Made by a program: the position numbers and the translations under genes
The notes under the pieces: generated by a model
What the model was told of the DNA's origin: nothing
Databases searched by the model: none
Seen by the model: only the letters and a program-made list of their open reading frames with translations
DNA from: Mycteria americana
Taxonomy: Eukaryota > Chordata > Aves > Ciconiiformes > Ciconiidae
Length of the DNA stretch: 64,000 nucleotides
Reading direction: 5' to 3'
Assembly (NCBI RefSeq): GCF_035582795.1
Contig: NC_134373.1
Span: forward strand, 35,806,501 to 35,870,500
Part shown: positions 35,777 through 48,914 of the stretch, piece by piece
Layout: each line of letters opens with the position of its first letter
How positions within the stretch are numbered: the first letter of the stretch is position 1

Positions 35777-38700
35777 CTATATTAGTAGTGACTTTCTGCA
35801 CAATGAACAGGTGGTTTTATGACCACAGGAAAAAAAAGGACTAGGTGAGTTTGTTCAGCATTGGTGGAAGAGCTAAGATGGGACCAACAGTACGTGCTTG
35901 CTCTCAGACAGGATTCTTCTCAGAAGTAATATTTAAAGCCATTTCAGCTGGAAGGTGTTGACTTTGCTGCTGACTATTCTGCATCTGTTCTATGTATAAA
36001 TAAGGTGTCTGCTGCATTTGGTGTGGTCACTTATATGTTTTCCTAAGTATTAACTTAAGCGAAAAGATAAAAAGAGGCAATCACAGATTTTGGTCTAAGC
36101 AAAAAAAAAAGGCTCAGTACAGAAAAGGACTGTGATTTTCACAGTGCCTCTGTAAAAGCATTGGCCCATCATCCTAAAGCTGATCAATGTATAGCTTGTT
36201 TTACTTATACTAACTGTATTTTTGTATAGAAAATCCATACTGTTATAGCCTTAGGGTATGGGGAGCATTTGTTGTTCTACTCTGTGTAAGTGGAGAGCTT
36301 CCCACCACTGGTGTTTCTTAGCTAGTCAGTACGGGGTTTCTTAGCTAATCATACCACCTGAGAGCACTGACGAGTTGTCAGAAGAGGAGAAGCTCTATCT
36401 GACATAATACAGACATTCATCATGAGTCACATCACTTTGAAATAAAGTCATGAGTCATGAATCAGAATAATGTTTCCTTGTTGGCAACATCCTAAAGGGA
36501 ATAACTAAAACCCATTAGTGATATAATAAAATCTGGCATGTCACTTCAAGCACAGCAAATTAGGAAAACAAAACTAGCCTGCAGTTACACTGATACATTA
36601 TAAATAGGTGTTATTTCTACATTAATACATCAAATTAAATTTTTTTAAACTATAAAAATGAGAGATTACATGTGGGTAGAATGCATTTTCAGTGCTGTGT
36701 GATCAAGGACCAGTCACAACTGTAGCTGTTCTGAATGCCACAAAGAGTCTGCAGGTCTAATAGAAAGGAGCAGGGAAGGATGGGCTGGTTCATAGGTACA
36801 AAGGACCCCACAGCTGGCATGCAGAAAGGATACAACAGCAAGTCCATTTCTTCTATAAGGTAACACACAGAGGCTCTGATTGCCTGGAGGTCAGGCAATG
36901 CTTATAAGGCATGCCAGAGCCCAGAATTAGCAATGAACCATTCTGCAGGATAAATGTATTTTCCAGCTGTCTAAGTTTAGTTAACCAGCACTTTAAAGGG
37001 CTCAGAATCAGTTACACACAAGAATAAAATGAACTTTATTTATGTCTCTCATGCACTGGGCAATTTAGTTTTTAGATTAACACAAAAGCAAGAAGGGCAT
37101 TGCTTCAAGTGAAGTATAACTGCAAAACACTATTGGGTAAAAACAACTAAATTGCTATGAGAATTAAATATAGATCAACAAAATCAATACTTAATTGTAT
37201 AACTCAAGGTCTTTCATTTCAGATCTGATCTCTAATAGGAGATACAAGGTATGTTAACTTTTTATTTTTTTAGTTATTATTTAAAACTTTACTGTGAAGG
37301 AAAACAATTTTCTAGATTTTTACCTTTTTAAAAATTGTTAGGTACTTTGTCTGCATATGTTCAAGGTAAACTTGATTCCATAGTGCCACTGTTTCTCATT
37401 TTAAATTCAGAGTTTTACTAATTTAGATATCCTCTAGTCCTATAATTGCTTTGTATTTATGACACAATGGGTCTAAGTGGGATATGCAGTTGCAGCATTA
37501 CATAGGTTGCTTATACATAACCTGTTTATTAGGACATTTTTAATATGTTCACAGCTTCTTGTAAAATAGGTGTATGGACATACAGAGCAGTATTCTGATC
37601 AGAGATATACTGGTGTAATCAGAAGTAACTTCCCACTGAATTCAGAGGTGTTACACGACCGGTTTGCAGTAGAAAGGTGTAACGTGAAAAGGGTTGGTTT
37701 TGAACTACCGGGTAGTAGCTTTCTATCAGCTAGCCAGGACAGAATGCAATGGTAGACTGTGGAAAATGAACAGTCTCCAGGTCTCATTTAACATCAGGTG
37801 GACAGGTAACACTCTGCACTGAAAATAGTTGTACAGTCACATCCAGGAAACTACAAAGGTGAAAGCTGTAACTGCATGACCTCTGCTGTATTACAGCTGA
37901 GCTAAAAATGTGACGTTTGAACTTCTCTCTCTTTAAAGCATAACCTTAAATAATAAGTTAAGCCTTGCTCTCCTTTGTATATTGTCAGAAGCTTTCATCT
38001 ATGTTCTGGGGTGACAGTAAAATAATTTTTGAAATAATGAATCACTTCTCTTTTTTCTACTTGAGCAGAAATCCCACGATTATTTTGCTGTGGCAGACAA
38101 TGACATTCTCAAAGACACACCATCAGATTTTCAAGATAAACAGTAAATGCCAGTTTCTTTTCTTGGGAAAAAATGCATTGATATGAAGTATTTTTAAGTT
38201 CATTAGTCTGCTCAGCAGTTTATAGGAAAGCCATATATACATAGGTACATATCATCCACTTACGGCATTATGGGTAATATAACAATGACAACAGAACCAA
38301 AGCTTGCCTACTGTATTTAAGAGTATAACAATCTACAAATATATTTTAGTATCAAAAGGACAGCATTGCTGATGATCCTGAATTGTACACAAGTTACGTT
38401 AGAGGAAATAAAGCTGATTAGCATGAACTGTGTATGATTCATAACTGCAGATCTGGACAAAACAGCTATCACTTAATGAATAGGTGACTGAGGAGTTGAG
38501 ACTTATGTTGTCTACAGCTTAAATTCTTGCATGGTTTAGGAGGTAAAAGATAGTTTAGTGAATTGAGCCTTATGCTTTGAAAAGTGTAATTCTAATAAAA
38601 TGATGAGATGACTAGGTACATTCAGCATTCTAATGCCAAGAATATAATCCTCATAATTTACAAAGTATATGATTATTTTGTTGATATGACAAGACTGTTT

Positions 38701-41700
38701 GACCTGATTAGGTATATACTGACCCTCTTTGAACTTTTACGTAATTTAATAAACCAGGATGTTCAGGTCCCAGTTTCCAGGTCAGGTAAATCTAGCTTTT
38801 TACCTTCTGCTCAGTTACGAACTGAATGCCCCAAATGTGGTTTTCTTGTAGTGCCTCAGAACGGCCACTGGCTGCATCAACTGTGCACGGACAAAGTTTA
38901 TTTAAAATGGAACAAGAAAATACAATTCTAAGTGGCAATGCTTTGGAAAATGGTCACAATGCAGGTGCTCAGTCAAGTGTGTTGAGGGGATTTATTAAAA
39001 AGAAAAGCAATTAAACATCAGTACTTTCTCCAGAAGGCAAAGCAGGGCCTCACTCTGTTCACATTGGTGGAATCACCAATTTTGCTTTTCACAGAGGGAG
39101 TCTACCCACTAAAAGCAATGCTTACTGCAATCAGAGGCTCATCACAAGGCATTAAGGAAGAAATATCCATGGTGAGAAAAGAAGCTGATACTCAAGTTTT
39201 TAGAACCTGATAGACTGAAAATGAACAAGACATGCATAGGATACACTTTGCTTTTCAGAGATCCTTTTAGCTCTACTTGTAGAGGGAGTTAGATAACAAA
39301 ATTGTTCTGATTTTCTAGTGATGGGAAAAAAAATCACAGTGAAAAAAAATTCATACTGAAATATAAGATTGCTGAGAAAGTCACTGAACTCCACTTAACC
39401 ATTTGAAGTTCAATACTGTTCCTTGGCAGAAATATGTTGAGGGTTATGTTGCCAGTGATAACCTACCGAATCGTACTGGAACTATGCAGTCCTAAGTAAC
39501 TTCACTGTTTCAGTCTTCATCAGACTGTATTTCACCACACAGCATTTACGTATACAGAGGTTTGTCCTACTGAATGAAAGTAGTTGTCCTTACCTTGATG
39601 AAAGTATGGCTGATTGTTTCAATAAAGAAGGGGCTTTATAAAAAAAGGGCTACAATTTAAGCCTAGATTAGAGGTTCGGAGGATTTTTTTTTTTTTTTAA
39701 ATCAGGATACTTACTCCAAACTGAATCAAGAAGGGGAAAAAAGTATAGTTTAAGAAAAAAATTTTAAATCTAATACAAAATGGAGTTCTTAAAGAGACAG
39801 ATTCTATCCTACATTAGACGGCAGCAAAAAATTCCTCTCAAACTCAGTAAATACAGGATCGTACTCATACAACATATAATCTCACTGACATTTTCAGTAA
39901 TCGGGGTCATTTTTCTGTATAGCTGAACTATTCTTAGATTACTGTTCCTAAGTATTAGCTGTGTTCTTACCTGTCTTCATCTTCCACCTTTGGCTTTTTT
40001 GAACAAGACTATTTATTTTGGTAATTACAAAGACACTTATCCTCTCACTCTCCAGTGATGTCTGAGTTCCTGGCCTGTAATGTCTGTCTGTCAGTCACCC
40101 AGCATACTGATGGAAACGGAATTGCACTTCAAGACTGTACTGCAAATGGTAATTGGTAGTGGGCAATGATTTTCCACACTAGTAATCCTCTCTTTTGAGT
40201 ACTGGACTAGATTCACTTCAGGTTAGCCTGTGACTATCCAAGGTACATCAGCTGACCTAAGGGCAAAAAGACAGAAGCAGCAGATAGAGAAGGAGCAATG
40301 TTATGTGGCGGCATCAAGAGCAAATCAACAGTATGAAGAAACCATGTAGAAATAATTCTCCCAGCTATGAAAATTGGCTTGTTGTATGCACTAAGAGGGC
40401 TGCGCTGTCTGCAGGGGAGTTCAAAGAGTATGAATCTCTGCTGGAAGACCTGCAGAGGAAAGAAAGGGAATGTCCCTTCTTACAAGTTTTAAAGATGATT
40501 CATAGAGGTCATTTAAACAAAGGAGTGAGCTCCACAGCAAATAGTTTTCTCATTTTTAGCCTTTGAGGAGGACAGTTGGGAAGAGACAAACAATCTTTCC
40601 AGACCCATCAGTCTACCTCTGCGTGACTGCACATGTAGCCACTGTGGAGGGAGCCTCCATGTTCTCGTACATGGTGCACACACATCAGAATGATACTTCT
40701 TCCAAGCTCTCACCAAGCAGAAATACAGAGGCGATAATTTGCACCTTTGGGAGCAGGGTTTTCTTTATTTGTAAAAAAAATCTGAATTAGCATGCTTAAA
40801 CCCCACCCCAACAAAATAGTTTATTTTAGGAGCCTGAAGTTGTCATTTTCTTTTCCACTCCAGATTTTAATCAGCTCTCTACATATCAGAGTTTTTTTAC
40901 CTCTAATGAATCTAACCAAAAACCATTGCCCTTTCTTTCCTCTTTTGTGACACCTGGCCTCTGGAAGGCACTAATGAAACCCACTAGCTGTGTCCTCCTC
41001 TATAAGGATGCAGGTACCACCTTCCCTAAGTGAGGGTTACGGGATGTGGCTGGGCAATCATGCCACCTGTTGCACTGGTTAAGTGCTCCTGGAGGCAGCA
41101 GAGGAAGAGGCTGTAGCCCAGGTTCTCTTCCCAGTAAACCTGTTGCCGCCTGAACTATGTTCATACTGTTTTCTGACCCTGCGCAATGAGACAACAAAAG
41201 TTCCTTTGTAATCAGAGAAAACTGGGACAGGATAGATGCAAATAATGATGCTGGTTACATGACTGCACTTGCCACCTCTTCAGCTGACATTATGATCTGC
41301 ACAATTTTCAGTACTGATTCAAGCAAAGCATGAATTGCAGAATGGAAACCTATGTTTAAGTCCATCTGCCATCAAATTCTACATAACAGTACAGTTATTT
41401 ACATGTACTTTCTAAATTTATGCAAACAATTTACCTTTGCTGTAGGGCAGAATATTTTGAGGGACAGAGGAACAACAAGCACAAAAATCTGAGCAAGAGT
41501 TTCAGATATAGGCTGCAGAACCAAATTAAAGTAGAAGGATAAAACCTCTCTTGCAATTTTTAGTTCATTTCAGTACACCAAGTTGTATCAATAAAGAGCC
41601 CATAGTATAAGTCAGCTAGAAAATAAATGCTATGAAGGATGTTCCATTTTATGTTGTTTGAATTTGATTAGTGATTAGTCTTGGCGGTTAAACCACATGG

Positions 41701-44700
41701 GAACAGTAATCAAGGTTTCTCTACTGCAGTTCTGTAACAACTGGAAAACACTGTTGGCTCATGTCCTATACCATGATGGGATATTAACCTAAAATCTAAT
41801 TAATCTATGAATGAATTACGGTTCTAGAAACATACTATATTATAATCAATTTTAAGTGAGTTCCTAACAGAAGATAAGATGAAGAAAAAGCTGTAAAATT
41901 ACCAGAGGTTGATAAATTCTGTTTACTATGACTGATGATTTTTATGGAGGATAATTTTACAATCCATCAAACTTTTGTCAGTTCAAGAATCATGCTGCCA
42001 AACGTATGCAGTAAATTAATTTTTAAATTTACATATTTATTAAAAATCTTATTGAAAACAGCAGGAAGTAAGCCTTGTTTGAATAATAAAATAACTTGTT
42101 ATTCTGCTGGAAAGAAAACAAAAAAAAACAACCAACCTTCTATTAAGATGATTTTATAGTAAGGCAATAATTATAAACAGCTACATGAATTAGTTAACCA
42201 AACAATGTATTAAATAGCTAACCCAAAATTAATCAAGAATTAAAAAAACTGTTGGAAGATAATCAAGTAAAAAATGTAATTTAAAAGCTGAGAAATTAAT
42301 GGTTGAGTTTCGGATGTGCTTGAGGACATGTTTGTTAACTCAGGCCCATTGGCAGGAGCTCCCGGATTCCCTATGAAAGCATGGGGAGCTGCAGGTGTCT
42401 GCCTGCGTGGCTTCCCCACTCAAGGTGCTGAAGAGGAAAGGAGCATTAGCAATCTTCTTGTGCACGTGGCCACAGGAATGTGCCCAGTGTGATGTGCTGC
42501 AGGCTCAGGAAATCATTCTGTGACCCAAGCCTATGTTTATTCTCACAGAACAGAAGTCCACTGTAAGAAGGCATTACAGCTGCACCCTGGGCGCCTCCCG
42601 CTAAAAGCTGAACAAGAACCATAGAAACATGTGCTGAACAAGGGAATAAGCAGAGACAACAAAGGAGTAAAGACCATGGCACGTTGTAGGATGTGGCATA
42701 ACCCATGAGGAGAGCAAGAACTACTTCCCCACCATTTATACAAGGATGGATGAAGAAGTGTGCCAAAATGGTGGAACTGGGAAGCATGGTGATATGATCG
42801 GAGGCAAGGCACCTCAGAGACCAGCCGAGCAGAATTCTTGGCTGTGTCTGCTTGCAAAGGCCTCATTTCAATGTTACCCATCGGTCATGTTACAAAGATT
42901 TTCTGCTTCACCTTTGATGTATTACTCCACTGCTGTGATTCCTGTGCTGTCCATATCCCACAGACATGCTCCTGGTATCAAAAAAGCACCAGAGCCAGGT
43001 CTCATGTCCTCATTGTTTCCTTTCCTGGTCTCACCTCCACAATTCCTGCAGTTTTCTTTGACCACTACCACCGCTGGGGCCAGCCATTCACACTCCTAAA
43101 ATGCCTACTTTGCGTATACAAAATACATAAGCCATCCTGCCTGCATCCATCAGAAACAAGACTTACGTTAACTATAACAATTGTGCTTCCTCACTCAGCC
43201 CTCTCACTTGTCTCATGAGAGACCAGGGTCAAGGAACAGGCCTTCTCTTTTGATTTATGGATTATGGAGTACCTGGTGTATGTTCAAATACTGCAGTATG
43301 CCTGGTACCTGAGAGAATCCGTGTCGTCTGGGGCATCTGCCAGGGTTCCCAGGAGAAAGCACTGTGCCTGTGCTTGTGGTGACAACACCGAGAACACAAA
43401 CAGGCTAAGATTAGATTTAATAATTTAGCCAGTGGACTAAAATATATCTTGATGGAAAAAAATACAGATTGTAACTAATCTCATATTTACCAGACAACTC
43501 AAGGATACAGTCCTGGGCTGTGACTCGGTAACCGTGTGGATTAATGCAAAAGGAAATGAGAGAGATAGGGCTACATGCAGGGAATAGGCAATTCATGTCA
43601 TAAATGCAGATTGTAGATGATACTCCTTTGCCCAGCTCTAAAGGATGATCAAAAAGAAACACTGTGAATTAAGCAGAATAATGCTGGGCACCAAGATGAC
43701 CACTGCTGGAGATACAGATGGAAGTTCCTACAGCCAGGAGATTTATGAAGTGTTCAACTTGCCTCCTCACAAAATTAAAGCAGTGATACACATTTTGATT
43801 AATACACATATCATTTGGCTGTGATCCAAGGGGAATTTTAGTTAATTTATGGGTTTAGATTTGTTTCCTTCATCTTTTAGATACAAGTACATCTGTTTCT
43901 GGTCATGAGAACCTCTATCCTACTTTGTGGTTCAGCCAGGCATACAAAATGTCTCTCAGTTGGATCTGGTAGGAGGCATTAGTGGTTGCAAACTCTCTGT
44001 GAGGGGCACAGCCTCAAAACAGAAAGAAGTCATGGACAAGTGTGCTGGACAGACCTTTGCCTTTCTGCCTTTCCCTTCCCTGGACACCAGCAACGTTCAG
44101 GTTAAGCAGCTAACAGGATCTAAAAGGCTGGTAAACATTTGTGCCGAGTCCACCTGGGCTATAAAAGTTCCCTCTTAGAATGTGAGGTGTTTCTTTGACA
44201 AGGCTTTGGAGGCTTTGTCAGAGAAAGGAAGCACAGTAAAAATATATATTGGGAACCCCGGTTCTGTCAGGTCTGAATGCCCTATTTGGCTGTGAGAACA
44301 CCTTTGTTGGGAATGATCAAAGAAGGAATTTGGTGTGAGGAACCAGGATAGACTCTTGTTCCCACAGTGGGCTTCCTGCAGTGACAGAATAATGTAGTAT
44401 TTTTTGTATTGATTTTGCTACAATTTGTGTATAAATAAAGAAATGTGTATGTGAAGTGATAGCCAGCCACATGAATGGATTTGTTGGACAAATGCTTTAG
44501 AAGATTTATTGGCCTTAGCAATACAGAAGTGTTACTGCAGTATTAACGCTGCAAACTGTTTGAGATACTGGTAATACAGAACATGTTCCTATGCCTAAAA
44601 CACGTATTATAATATTGTTAATATAATAGGCCACTAGGAGGACTAAAATACAACTGGAATTCGTGCAGACACACTGTAGAGCCAACATGCACTCATTTTT

Positions 44701-47602
44701 TGAATGACCAAAGATGATACAAACAGGAAACTTGGATAAAAATACAGAATAAAGCAGTTCCCAGGCCCTATTAGCGAATGAATAATTTGAAAAGTGTTGC
44801 TAAAAATGAACAGGCATTTGATATTGACTGGAATACAAAAAAAATCTTTGAAGTGTTGATTTCTTCGATATTTTAGATTATTCAGGATTCAAATACTTGT
44901 AAGAATGGAATAAAAATTTCCTCTGTGTGCAGATGCTGTTAGGAGCCCTGTATGGACAGCAGGACTGCTGAAGGCGGTGTAGTTCTGTTCATGCAAAACT
45001 CTTTGCAGGATCACGGTGTGAAATTGCTTCTGACATTCTGAAAATTCCCCAGCAGAGGGGTGATGGGTTTGTGGTTAGTCCTTGTTGTGCAAGATCCAAT
45101 CTTGAGTAAGAATGCTTGATGAGAATATTAAGTGATAATGATTATTTGCTCAGCACTGCTATGGGGCCTTCAACGCCCACAAAGCAGCCTGCTAACAGTA
45201 CTGGACTAAATTCTGAATGCAGCTGGAAGGTAATATTTATATTGTTTATTTAAAAATGGGGAATTTAATAGCAAGAGAGGTTTAGCAGTTTGGACAGTCA
45301 GCCAGAACATCACCCTGATCTCCACGGTCCTGCACTCTTAACTGCTAAGCTTTTTGTCACTATTTGAATATTTATTTTTTAATTTGCAGGCAGAAAATTC
45401 TCTGTGGAAAGACAGAGGCCTGTATCGTTCTCCTCACTAGAGAGCATCTGACATGCTCTTCAACATACAGGACCTGGCATTTTATCCGGTGTATGTGGTA
45501 GTTAATCAAATGTTTTGCACTGACTTCAGTAGACTTTGGATCAGACTCTTGATGCATTAGAGAGATAAATTATTTAACTTACTGAGTTCCCCTAGAAACA
45601 AAATATTGAGCTGCAAACAAAGCTAACAAACACCAAATGGGATACCATCTGCTGCAATGAACAGAACATGACCAGTTTCCCCCATGCTTGAGATTCTTCC
45701 AAAATACAATCTGAAATAGGTTTGTTAAACTCCCAACTGTCTCACAAAATTGGCTTAGCACAGGTTAGCAAATGCTAATGCCACCAGCAACAGCAAGCCA
45801 GACTCTGATACATCAATTGGAGTTGTCTGTGATTTTATTTCTATTGGACTGCCCTGCGTAAAAGCTCAGGGGTTCTTTGCTATCCAGAGCTTATGGAGCC
45901 TATGGAGATGTTTCTGTTTGTTCCCTGTGTCCTATGGCCTATGGACACCGAGTAGTTTCTGTCCCTGAGTAAATATGATTAGTAATTAGCTATACAATGA
46001 TGCACTCATAAATCTGGATTCTTCTATCCTTTGACATCTAGACCCCATGCCTTACAACCTTCCGAAGGAAAGGATATGGAGACAAAAGAAGCTCTGTCTC
46101 CCACAGGAATGGCAGGAGATAACTGAAATCCCAAGTCCAGAGCATTCCCTACTTGGTATCGAAGTTTCTGGCTGTGATGGAGAACGTGTGGGTTCCCAAA
46201 CACTTTCACAGGGACAGAAGGGCACTGCTGAGCTAAATGCAGTGCATGTCACACTAGTGGGTGCCATCAACATTAGTTCCCTTTCCACTTAGAAAACATA
46301 CTAATTGAGCAACCAAGTAGTTTTTATGTAATGTGAGGAAAAAACCCAATAGTATTTGCCCTGTGGAACAAGACAAGAAGATAAATGTCTTCATACCTAA
46401 ATTTCCTACACAGCCAGACACTTCATCTTCTAGTATCACCACTACAAGTGATGAAACTACCATGAGCAAACAGAACCTCTGAAGACTAGTCCATGTTTAG
46501 CAGTTAACCGGAAAGGCTCCAGCTCTCCACATTACGCAGCTCTTTTACATGGTGACTGCTGTTCTTTGGCTTGCTCTGCTGCCTCTGTTTTCATCACTGT
46601 GCTACTAATGATGTCATAATACAGATTCTATGTTTTTACAATGGATTTTACTTACAGAAATGCTGTATTATAAATGTTGAACTCTCTGGTCCCCTGGCTT
46701 GTTATAGTGGTTCTCAGAAACATGAAAAGAAAGGATGATGTTCCAATAATAGTAATAATAAAAATATTTTGTAGTATTATATAGATGATAGTTTTAGCAT
46801 TTTCCAGTTGCTCATACTCCAGTGGCATGGAAAATGCAATAAAGAAATGGGTTTAAAAGTACAAAGAGTTTCATTATGATATGAACTGTAACATTGGAGG
46901 ACCAGATTAAAAAATACAGAGTATTTGGCCTTCCTTTTAACTCAGGGGAAAATGCTTTCTGAGGTTCCCTGACATTGCCCACAGAGCCAACATACAGAAG
47001 TAGGATGCTACAGATCAAAATTCTGCCAGACAGAGGGAGAATATCTAAACCAATTTTCAAGCACCTGTATGAACACCATGAGTCTCACAGGATCCAAATA
47101 TGTGAATGTCAGAGCCATCAGCAATTGCTGCAGATTTTGAGAACTGGGTAGCTGAAGTGTCTAAATATGAATTTAGGCACAGCCATTAGGAAATGAAGCT
47201 TGAAAAAAACTGGCCTATATTTTTACTGATTAGGGGCCACAAGTAAGACTGCAGTTCTTTCAACAGCGATCAGGAAGTGTGTGCTGGCGCCTTAGCTACT
47301 TCTATTCCTTCGTTTCAGGCATTGTCTAAAAAGCTCTTACATTTCAAATCTGTTTTGCATCTCAGTACATGCGTTACCCACAAGTTTCCAATCTGGTAAC
47401 TTTTCTGTGGATACAGTGTCTTGGTGAAGTTTAGACACTCCTGTTGTAAGAAATATCATAGACTTACTGCATGATTAACATTTTAATTTTATAATGCTCA
47501 GCAATATAATATATTAATATTTAATTTTTTCATTCCCACCCACTTCCACTTTACTCTTCATCCACCCAAATCCATCCCATAATGCAATCATCAGGCACCA
47601 TC

Positions 47603-48771
47603 AACATGAGTTCACAAACAGGAAGTCCTGTTTAACTAATTTGATGTCCTTCTAGGATAAGGTCACCCGCCTAGTGGATGAAGGGAAGGCAGTGGATACA
47701 GTTTTTCTGGATTTTAGTAAGGCTTTCGATACTGTCCCTCACAGCATCTTTCTGGACAAGTTGCCCAACTGTGAGATGAGCGGGTTCATGGTGCGCTGGG
47801 TGAAGAACTGGCTGAAGGGCAGAGCTCAAAGGGTTGTAGTGAATGGGGCTACCTCTGGCTGGCGACTGGTGACCAGCGGTGTTCCTCAGGGTTCAATTCT
47901 AGGGCCAGTCCTGTTCCATATATTTATCATCAATCTGGATGCAGGAGTTGAATGCACCATTAGCAAGTTTGCTGATGATACCAAACTGTGAGGTGCTGTT
48001 GACTATCTTGAGGGACAAGAGGCCTTGCAGAGGGAACTAGATAGATTGGAGCATTGGGCTATGATTAATGGGATGAGATTTAACAAGTCCAAATGCCGGA
48101 TTCTGCACCTAGGACGGAGTAATGCCAGGCACAAGTATAAATTGGGAGAGGAGCGGCTGGAGAGCAGCCCTACAGAAAGCGATCTGGGCGTGCTGGTCAA
48201 CAGCAGGCTCAATATGAGTCAGCAGTGTGCCCTGGCAGCCAAGAGGGCAAACCGCATCCTGGGGTGCATCAAACACAGCATAACCAGCCGGTCAAAAGAA
48301 ATTATTATCCCACTGTATTCAGCGTTGGTGCGGCCTCACCTTGAATACTGTGTGCAGTTCTGGGCCCCACAACTTAAGAAGGACGTGAAGGTCCTTGAAT
48401 GCATCCAGAGGAGGGCAACAAAGCTGGTGAAAGGGCTGGAAGGAGTGTCCTGTGAGGAGCGGCTGAGGACTCTGGGTTTGTCTAGTTTGGAGAAAAGGAG
48501 GCTGAGGGGCGACCTCATTGCTCTCCACAGCTTCCTGAGGAGGGGAAGAGGAGAGGGAGGTGCTGATCTCTTCTCCCTGGTATCCAGTGATAGGACACGT
48601 GGAAATGGTTCAAAGCTGTGCCAGGGGAGGTTTAGAGTGGACATTAGGAAGCATTTCTTTACTGAGAGGGTGGTCAAACACTGGAACAGGCTTCCTAGAG
48701 AGGTGGTCGATGCCCCAAGCCTGTCAGCATTTAAGAGGCATTTGGACAATGCCCTTAACAACATGCTTTAA
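47603..48771 (+). pseudogene. CR1 ORF2 fragment, inactivated by two nonsense codons
   Basis: One continuous reading frame covers the C-terminal part of the CR1 ORF2 protein: the reverse transcriptase fingers/palm remainder, then thumb and C-terminal region. The endonuclease domain and the N-terminal half of reverse transcriptase are absent. The frame is kept throughout, with TAG at 47653 and TGA at 47989 as the only breaks seen. No frameshift was found between 47656 and 48771, which suggests a fairly young insertion among old bird CR1 copies. Confidence 0.9.
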
Positions 48772-48834
48772 CTTGGTCAGCCCTGAACTGGTCAGACAGT
48801 TGGACTAGATGATCATCCCTTCCAACTGAAAGAG

Positions 48835-48914
48835 TTCTATTCTATTCTATTCTATTCTATTCTATTCTATTCTATTCTGTTCTGTTCTGTTCTGTTCTGT
48901 TCTGTTCTGTTCTA
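48835..48914 (+). repeat. Compound pentanucleotide (TTCTA)8(TTCTG)7(TTCTA)1
   Basis: Sixteen perfect 5-bp units follow the CR1 3' end: eight TTCTA, seven TTCTG and one final TTCTA. CR1 elements normally end in a few short tandem repeats rather than a poly(A) tail. Here the tail has grown into a microsatellite, with a block switch from A to G at the fifth position. Confidence 0.97.

Larger units (their letters stand above)
47600..48914 (+). mobile_element. 5'-truncated CR1 LINE (reverse transcriptase end, 3' UTR and tail)
   Basis: A Chicken Repeat 1 non-LTR retrotransposon fragment. The translated frame reads HEFTNRKSCLTNL (from about 47603), [26 protein letters not shown] and FADDTK, the reverse transcriptase catalytic FADD box near 47967. 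It continues through [17 protein letters not shown] and [14 protein letters not shown] to LDNALNNML at 48771. After that come the typical 3' end (ttggactagatgatcatccc) and a pentanucleotide tail. Two in-frame stops break the frame: TAG at 47653-47655 and TGA at 47989-47991. With no 5' part, it is a dead copy. It lies opposite to NCKAP5 transcription, inside an intron. Confidence 0.95.

Noticed and set aside
42446-43218. Cluster of overlapping 110-126 codon frames
   Set aside because: Frames overlap on both strands without similarity to any family I know. Probably chance or an unrecognised old repeat inside the NCKAP5 intron.
43927-44178. 83-codon frame (SQLDLVGGISGC...)
   Set aside because: No recognisable family, no splice sites giving a sensible exon, and it is on the strand opposite to NCKAP5.
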